Part shown: piece by piece, positions 57,453-64,000 of the stretch
Layout of the letters: every line of letters starts with the position of its first letter
Numbering within the stretch: position 1 is the first letter of the stretch
DNA from: Botryosphaeria dothidea
Taxonomy: Eukaryota; Ascomycota; Dothideomycetes; Botryosphaeriales; Botryosphaeriaceae
Reading direction: 5' to 3'
NCBI GenBank assembly: GCA_011503125.2
Contig: WWBZ02000062.1
Location: forward strand, 1,426,001 to 1,490,000
Length of the DNA: 64,000 nucleotides
The notes under the pieces: model-generated
Database searches by the model: none
What the model was told of the DNA's origin: nothing
The model's input: only the letters and a program-made list of their open reading frames with translations
Program-made: the position numbers and the translations under genes

Positions 57453-59940
57453 CAGAAACAACTTAAAAATCCTTCAGCTTACGAAAGTTACCAACTACAC
57501 AACTTATAAAGCACCGCTTTAATATCGAAAAAAAACAACTACCGACCCTAAGGCTTCGTAATATCCTACCTTAATACCTTCTCGTACAAAATACCTTTAA
57601 TTACTCTAACCGTATACGCTACCTTCGGAGGTGCTAGAAAATAGGCGTAAAGAAACTAGCGATAACGATATCGATAAGCTCTTCGATTATCCTATTTTTT
57701 CCGAGTCGTATACTTTATCTAGCGATATTATTGCTGCTTATAATAGTAATATCAAGTACTACTTCTATCACAACTATCTTCTTACCTAGTTCTTAGAAAC
57801 GGATAAGTATACTAAGTACCGACGCCACTATCCAGTTTATAGGGAAGAAGTGTTCTCGGATAAGAGGTCGTATATGCCTACTCCGTTCAGGCATGGTATA
57901 AGCAATCTATTAGACTATCGATTAGAATTTCTCTAGTAGATGTAACTGTACCGCTCAACTAGGCTACTAATTAGTGATGAACTTCCTCTTAAAGATACGC
58001 CTGTAACTAAGGTTGGCGCTTGGAGTGTTGCACAGAGCTCCGACGATAAAAGAGCCGTGTTATATAAAGGCACAAGGTTAATGGTTTAGTACTCTTCATA
58101 TGCTAGGGTTAAGAGGGAGCCATCCTGGATAGCCATCTATGAGGGTATTGCTAGGGCCAGGGCGAGGTTCTATAACACGCCTTATATCTCACCCGGGCAA
58201 CTACCGACATGGATACTAATCACTAAGCTAGGTGCCTGGATGCGGGCATGTACCGACGAGCAGAGGAAATTGGTAGAAAGACGGGCATAGATAATCAAAG
58301 AAGCGTATAAACGAATCTCAGAAGGGGTTTAGCAGTTTAGTTAGGTCATGTAGAGTCTAAAATATTCTAGATAGCGGAGAGTAATTTACATAAATAATGC
58401 TAAAGCTGACTTCCCTTCTCTGATTATCTTGGCAGTATACGTATGTGCGTGTATATCCTATCCACTAAATATTCCAAGTCCTCCCTCGTTGCAATAGCGC
58501 TAGACGGTAGACCTCTTAATACATGGGAATTTAAGCTTGTATAGTGATCAGGTATCCACATAGTTTCTACCGCATTAATATCGGCCAACTTAAGTATAGT
58601 ATCAACCTTATGACGGAGACTACTAGCTTCTCTTAAGCGTAGCTCCTGTCGAATACTTAGATGGACGAAGTCTACGACCTTCTCTTCTAGTTCCGTATAT
58701 CGGGCGTTAGATTACTAGTGCTATACTTTAATCTTAACGATCTGCTGTGCTAGATAGTCGTTTCGATACTAGAGCTGTGCGTAAGAAGATTGCTTCTAAT
58801 AATGCGTCTCTCTCTTAAGTCGAGCAACCTTTAATGCGTATCTCTGCCGTTCTGATTCTGTTTCACGAAGCTCTGCTTGTGTCTCTTAAATCTCTGCTTG
58901 TATCTCTTGAAGCTTTGCTTGTGTCTTTTAATCTTAACTCCTTATTGCGCGCTATCTTTCTAGTTTTCTGTCCTTCCACTGCCTCAGCTCGATAAGTTCC
59001 TACTACAAAGCGTCGTTCTTTTTATCTGCGTTCCGAAGATCTTCTTGCAGTTTGATATTTTTTAACTTGAGCGAAGTTGTTTTATTAAGGTAGAGTCGGT
59101 AGTTTTAAAGGCCTTTTTCTTTCTCGGATTCGAGCATTTAAAGTAACTCGCCTCTATTATCGTTGTTACTACGGATATTGGCTAAGGAGCGTTGCTTAGT
59201 TAATATTATAGTTAGCTTGTAGGAAGCTGTTATAATATCTATGTCTAATTTTGCTGCTAGTCGAATGTCCGAAAGTATTTTATAATATTAAAATAATTGC
59301 GACGTGCAAGCGTAAATAAATTGTAGTTAAGGCTAGCGTACCTAGATATAGTCTTAACCCTGTCTTAGATTCCTAATTATCTATAATTTTCTTTTATTAT
59401 TTATTTTATTGTAGATTAGACATATCACGTCTTTGTTTATCTATGTTTTAATATTACCCGTGCGAGAGACATTGGAAATAGAATGCCAAATCGCACATGG
59501 CAGCGCACTAGGATAGAAAATTGTTGAATAGTGCAAAGTGATTGAATTGTACACTGCTGAAGAGCAGAATAACAGCAGAAACTACCTGTTTATATACACC
59601 AACTTGATGTGCACGCGCTACAAAGTATTATAAGTCTGTTATACTTTAGTGGTGAGACAAGCAGGATATCTGCCTTGGTGTTGAAGAAAGAATACGAGAT
59701 ATACGGCAAATAAACGCGGAGTAAAAGTAAAGCACTATGGTCTAATAAAAATGTATGGCCGAACCAGTTCTAGAAGGGTTTGTCGCTATGTGCTACTGCA
59801 TTTGCACCTAGAACGGATAGGTGTGTGAAACCCCTAACGCGATCAGAGAGTCGCAAAAATCAATTGCTAATTAACGGATCTCGAATTCCAGATCAGCCTT
59901 GTGTGGGCGCTTAATTGAACCCAACACGGAGTTTAGACAC
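57453..59940. repeat. AT-rich RIP-damaged repeat block
   Basis: TA-rich sequence with transition-type stops throughout. A plus-strand stretch at about 58.11-58.33 kb still reads as protein (REPSWIAIYEGIARARARFYN, then QLPTWILITKLGAWMRACTD) before hitting TAG stops. A minus-strand coiled-coil relic is listed separately. The parent elements are not identified. Confidence 0.6.
58434..58925 (-). pseudogene. Relic of a coiled-coil protein gene
   Basis: On the minus strand a frame with only RIP-type stops reads as a heptad-rich coiled coil (QAELRETESERQRYALKVARL after restoring no base, interrupted by TAA/TAG where Gln is expected). An uninterrupted stretch of about 95 codons follows: RYTELEEKVVDFVHLSIRQE, then NAVETMWIPDHYTSLNSHVL and EDLEYLVDRIYTHI. 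There is no start codon at its head. I do not recognise the family; the C-terminal part resembles a cellular fungal or transposon-carried gene copied into the repeat block and then mutated. Confidence 0.45.
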
Positions 59941-59959
59941 ATTTGGGCTGAGCGGACAC

Positions 59960-60073
59960 GAGAATGCAGGGCTTCCCGTCCGCTCAGCCGTACTTAAGCT
60001 GCGAACAAGCCGATTAGTATTCAAGTGGGTGACCATTGGGGAATCTCGGCTGTTGTACGTTTTTTTTTTTTTT
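59960..60073 (+). pseudogene. 5S rRNA pseudogene with intact 3' two-thirds and T-tract terminator
   Basis: From GAGAATGCAGGGCTTCCCG onward the sequence follows fungal 5S rRNA: CCGCTCAGCCGTACTTAAGC, a variable arm, AAGTGGGTGACCA, GAATCTCGGCTGTTGTACGT, ending exactly at a T run (60060-60073), the RNA polymerase III stop. The internal A-box and C-box regions are thus present. The 5' third that should pair with the 3' end (fungal 5S begins with an ACATACGACC-like strand) is missing. In its place is GGCTGAGCGGAC (59946-59957), the inverted copy of GTCCGCTCAGCC at 59978-59989. Dispersed 5S genes and pseudogenes are usual in filamentous ascomycetes. Confidence 0.8.
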
Positions 60074-61509
60074 GCTCGATGGTGGGTCTAGATCGTTTTA
60101 GCGTGGCCTGTGCGCCGAGCTTGACACCTCAAAGGAAGAGGCCAATTGTCGAGTTTGCTTCTTTTCTTTAGCCACACAAGAAAAGTAGGAATCAAATATA
60201 TAGGCTACAATCGTATCTTGTCATCTTCTAAAAGTCTTACAACGGACCCTCGAAGGCATAGTGTGTATTGTGCTTCCATACAAAACATTGGGGGAAGCAT
60301 TACGACTGCGGGCCCACGCTTGTTATTTAGTTACAGGTTGGTATATTCTTAGAGCGGAGATTGATTAGTATAATATATGATCTCGTTGATACATCCTCTT
60401 ACATCATCGTCTATGCCATGGCTATGTTATATTCTATGATGTTGGTGTGATAGAAATGCAGGGAAAAACATGCTGCCACCGTAGTTGCAATTGCACATGC
60501 CGCTGCATGTAACTTTGCAGCCCGCCAGGTAAGTTATGGATCGATTTTCCAAATCATGTTCAAAATGTCTCTTTGAGTTTTCTGGGCCCTTGGATACTTT
60601 CGTTCTGGTGGGCAAGAGTCCCCAGTGCACCTTTGTTTTAAGGACAGTCACCGGCACATACACCACGAGATCTAGTATGACCTAGATGATATGTCTAGCA
60701 ATAATTGTAGTACATGATGGAGCCTCGAACTTTTCGAGGTCGTCATTATCCGGAAATTCAGCGATCGGGACTATCGCACATGCTAGCGTCTTACCAAGGT
60801 GCTGTGCAAGAGAATCCGCGATGGAAACCATCACAACGCGCAACCAAGAGCTTTAGGGGAGACCACAAAGCTCGTCGATGACCGCACGTGGAGCAGCAGG
60901 AATTAGTCACCCAGAAGACAACCCATACGAAAAACACACCCGAGAGCCAGCAAAATCTGTGGTTAGACGGAAATCCCGCAGAAAGACAAGGACTGCAGAA
61001 ACATAAAGCAGATGGTTGATTTCATTGGGGGCTTCCCCGGTGTGGCACCCCAAAGGAACCAGCATGGAAGGGAGCGGTGGCCGCATCACTTCATCTTCTA
61101 CCAGTCTTGGATCCAGCGTCTTCCTCAAACACATCGTGTGTATTGCGCTTGATGTGAAGATTTGGGTCCTGTGTGTGCTCTTTGGTATAGATCTCGGGAT
61201 TACATCTTGGACGCACTAGTGTGTAAAATACGGGAGACTATCGCGGAAAGACACAAAGGCATTACCGAAGGCTTTTTGGACTTCTGTGCTTAAGGATATT
61301 TACGGTAGATATTTACATTGTAGAGGTATACCCTCCGAGCTGCATGAAGCTGTTGCTCTTTCCATAATCCAAGCTGTCAGCTAAGCACGATGGTCTTCTT
61401 CGCGTCATGGCATAAGAGTATCTACGCTTGGTCAATTTGAGCATACGAAATCGCCCGGCCGTGAGGAACCTACCATGAACAAATAGAAATGAAATAGAAG
61501 AGGACTTGT
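60074..61509. other. Gene-poor region, nothing firmly supported
   Basis: Short frames on both strands, for example one at about 60.68-60.83 kb minus (MVSIADSLAQHLGKTLACAI…) that may be an exon, but without family motif or flanking exons. No RNA genes or repeats recognised. Confidence 0.35.
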
Positions 61510-61686
61510 TTAGCATGCCGCGTAGCCAGCACAGTCAGAAGAGGGCTCGCCAAACCAGCCAGCGGGGCAATCTCCCTGGGCGCAGCAGACCTGAATGTTC
61601 GAGCCTGCGTCGTTGCAGATTTGGATGGCCGAGGCCGAAGAGACGAGGGCTGCAAGCGCAAGGGAGAAAGTGGTAGTGAACTTCAT
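61510..61686 (-). CDS. Small secreted cysteine-rich protein (58 residues)
   Basis: Single exon from ATG 61686. A clear signal peptide (MKFTTTFSLALAALVSSASA) is followed by a mature part of only about 38 residues with six cysteines, including a CC pair: ICNDAGSNIQVCCAQGDC and then C…C at the end (…SSDCAGYAAC). Six cysteines in so short a chain indicate a three-disulphide fold. Small secreted proteins of this type are common among fungal effectors and antimicrobial peptides; the family is not recognised. An in-frame upstream ATG at 61851 would put the signal peptide internally and is rejected. Confidence 0.75.
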   Translation of the reverse strand: MKFTTTFSLALAALVSSASAIQICNDAGSNIQVCCAQGDCPAGWFGEPSSDCAGYAAC

Positions 61687-64000
61687 TTTGCTGTGGGGGA
61701 ATATTGTGTTGCTAGGCAAAAGTAGACGTAGATTGAAGCACTGTAAACGAATTGGTTGGAGCGTTTGGCTGTGGAGATCAAAGCTCAAGGTGCGGGTTGG
61801 ATCGTGGGGATACTTATCTGTTTCTCTCCTCCTTTTCGTTTTTTCCATCATGCTCCGTGCGCTATGCGAATGTTCAATCAGGATAATGAGCCAAGGAGAT
61901 ATACGGGTGAAAGGTTGGCAGGGTCGGCGGCCTGAGGGCCTGAGATGTGATTACAGTATGGATTTTCGGCCTGAGCTCCTCATCTTTGATTGCATATCAT
62001 GGCCTTATCAGGAGATCAAGCTATTAATTGCAAGTTGTCCACACACATGGCCAATGAACATCATCCGATGTCATCGATAAACCCATAGGACTTATATCAC
62101 CATCTTCTGGAATGCTTAAGTAAGGTGGTCAATAGCGCTGACTGTTTATATGGTGCAAATTTGCTCGGCAGCGCTTTACCCTTTTGAGTAATCAGGCGAG
62201 AACTCTCACTCGGAATGTGTAGCTATATTATTGTAGGGAGAGCCGAACATGCAGACGTGATAACAAGTACGGCTGTTATTCTAGGTATCTTCTTGATAGA
62301 CTATACCTGTTGACTGGAATGCTTGATAGTTGTCTCATCAAATGGAGCAGAGAATTCATCTATCAAATGGAAGCAGTTCCGATAGGAGTAAGTATTCGTA
62401 TTTCTGACTCAAACCGAGAGCTATTGGACATGAGATCGGCACCACAGGTAGTAGGGCTCTAAAAGCAATTATGGAGTCATCAGGCGCATGCTTAACTGTA
62501 CCTCTACTGCACTTTCCTTCATAATCATCTGAAAAGGCAGCAACAGTTTAGAGTATCCCTTACTTACAATCGGTCTCTTGGCCGATTGGGTGTGGATGGG
62601 TACGTGCCTTTTCTTCGGGAAAAGAGCGGAGGTATGATTCAGTGCGGCGGAAGCACAAGCACCGAGACCCTCTTGGCATGTTAGAAGTATAAGACAACGC
62701 AGAAAGGCACATCTGTTTGAGGTGCTTGGAGCGATGATCAAACGTAAAGACGCGCGATGCCATTCCGCGGTACGATCACAGAGCCCGAAGACACGTAAGC
62801 AGGCTCTAGGAGGAAGTCATGCTCCAGAGTTATCGAGCGCAACGATGGCGGTTCAGGAAACTGCCGTAGAATCAAAGTCTTCCAAATACCTAGCGGATAA
62901 TGCCGGGACGGATGGGCAGAACTTCGGGGGAAGTGGCTGTCTGTCGGAGAGCTGTGGGAATTTTAGGCCGCGGGTGAGCCGGAGTCAAAGAGCCGGTCGG
63001 GATTTCCTTCCTGCAGATTGTGGGGCCGCGCCAGGAGCAACTGCTTTTCCAGACGTCATCCATTCTCTTCTCATCTGCTTGCTCGCTGCCATGGCGAAAG
63101 TCAGTATAACCACGGTTGCAGTCTTGACAAAACTGGGCATCGGCTGCACTGGTAAGCTTAAAAACAAGGTTCGAGTGGCCAAGCGATAGGCGACGGGAAC
63201 AGAGCCGATGAAAATGTCTTGGGTCTGGGTGTGACAGGGAACTCTCAAGTCCACCTCTTTGCGGCTGTGGCCCGCTCTTCCGTGGGCATCAAAGGACTTA
63301 CCAAAAAGTCGAGAACAGATCCAGGGAATTAGTGCCCAAAAAATGCATTCCGGAGGATTTCATCATCTCCACGCTCCATCATGCAGGCTCGAGAAATCAT
63401 GTAATCAGCAAACCCTGCCTCGCCATCGTAGTGGGACCGGCCTAAGAGAATGCAGGCATCTGAGGTGTGAGCACGAAGCATGCCTCACTCGCCGGATTCT
63501 CGTTCCTCCGTTCGGAAAGCGCCTTCTCGTCCTGGACATAGAGACTACAAGCCGAGCAGGCGCGGCATCAACTGGTGATACGCAACGCTAGTTTGAGAAC
63601 AGCTTCCTCACATCTTCCGTTTCGGACCAAAGCAACCGACGGGCCCATCCGTCCACCATTACCAAGCCTCAAACCACGGCTGTGGACCGAGAATCGACTT
63701 TGCTTTGCGCCATTTTCCCCCTTCTGGTCGACCACTTATCGTCTCCCAAAACATTCGCGGTATATGTACTATAGAGCGGGCGTAGCTCACGGATCACTGC
63801 ACCTCCGGCTTTGCCTCCGTATATTTGGCTCGCAATCTACGAGCTGGCCTGATTCTAGTCTGACATCCGGTCTGGTTGGTTCCGGGTCCTATTCCTTCCC
63901 ACTGGGCATGCACACTGTGTGGTAATCGCAAGTGGGGTATACACAGCAGAGAAAGCCACAGCCACACCACGTGCTTGCTGCTCGGCAACTTGGTGTCGCA
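61687..64000. other. Gene-poor end of window, nothing supported
   Basis: Upstream region of the small secreted protein followed by about 2 kb in which frames (for example 62722-63189 plus) have low-complexity, shadow-like composition and no motifs. No tRNA or repeat recognised. Confidence 0.35.

Noticed and set aside
60680..60835. Minus-strand frame starting MVSIADSLAQHLGKTLACAI
   Set aside because: About 50 codons, no flanking exons or motif that I recognise; kept only as a remark in the gap entry.
1..64000. CRISPR arrays, bacterial operons, ribosome binding sites, integrons
   Set aside because: The window is fungal nuclear DNA; no regularly spaced repeats of CRISPR type and no prokaryotic signals were seen.

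Overview
The window looks like a nuclear contig of a filamentous ascomycete (Pezizomycotina). Genes carry many short introns of about 50-65 bases with fungal donor, branch (CTAAC/CTGAT-like) and acceptor signals. There are HET, NACHT and DUF6536 genes typical of this group. Repeats carry C-to-T / G-to-A damage that turns Gln, Arg and Trp codons into stops, as expected from repeat-induced point mutation (RIP). No species is claimed.

Layout. 1-3.15 kb is AT-rich and RIP-damaged and holds a pogo/Fot1-type DNA transposon with recognisable terminal inverted repeats and a small solo LTR. 3.5-14.1 kb is an accessory block: a broken HET gene, a 3' fragment of an FAD monooxygenase, an intact FAD monooxygenase, a Zn2Cys6 regulator (frame break), a cutinase and a cytochrome P450. 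15.4 kb has a secreted cysteine-repeat protein. 17.5-29.6 kb is a conserved housekeeping block: a homoserine kinase-AIR synthetase fusion, a divergent stand-alone GAR synthetase, V-ATPase subunit f, AP-2 mu, succinyl-CoA ligase alpha and ELP3. 30.2-44.7 kb holds a hydrolase-NACHT-ankyrin NLR, a saponin-hydrolase-like secreted propeller protein (frame break), an unrecognised gene, an M14 carboxypeptidase (5' end unclear), another copy of the small solo LTR in inverse orientation, and a DUF6536 membrane protein. 46.4-54.9 kb holds a DUF7708-NACHT-C2H2-WD40 NLR and, head to head with it, a SNF2-RING helicase. 55-60 kb is again RIP-damaged, with two oppositely oriented solo LTRs, a coiled-coil gene relic and a 5S rRNA pseudogene. 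60-64 kb is gene-poor with one small secreted cysteine-rich protein.

The most notable observation is at 17.5-21.5 kb. In most fungi GAR synthetase and AIR synthetase form one bifunctional purine enzyme (yeast Ade5,7). Here AIR synthetase is instead fused in frame behind homoserine kinase, and GAR synthetase stands alone on the opposite strand behind a shared 235-base promoter with a Gcn4/Bas1-type core. One inversion of an ancestral head-to-head ade5,7/thr1 pair would explain the whole arrangement. Several genes were rebuilt here from exons too small or start-less to show up as long reading frames: subunit f, the last WD40 exon of the NLR, a 24-base and a 31-base microexon, and an AP-2 mu start codon split by an intron.
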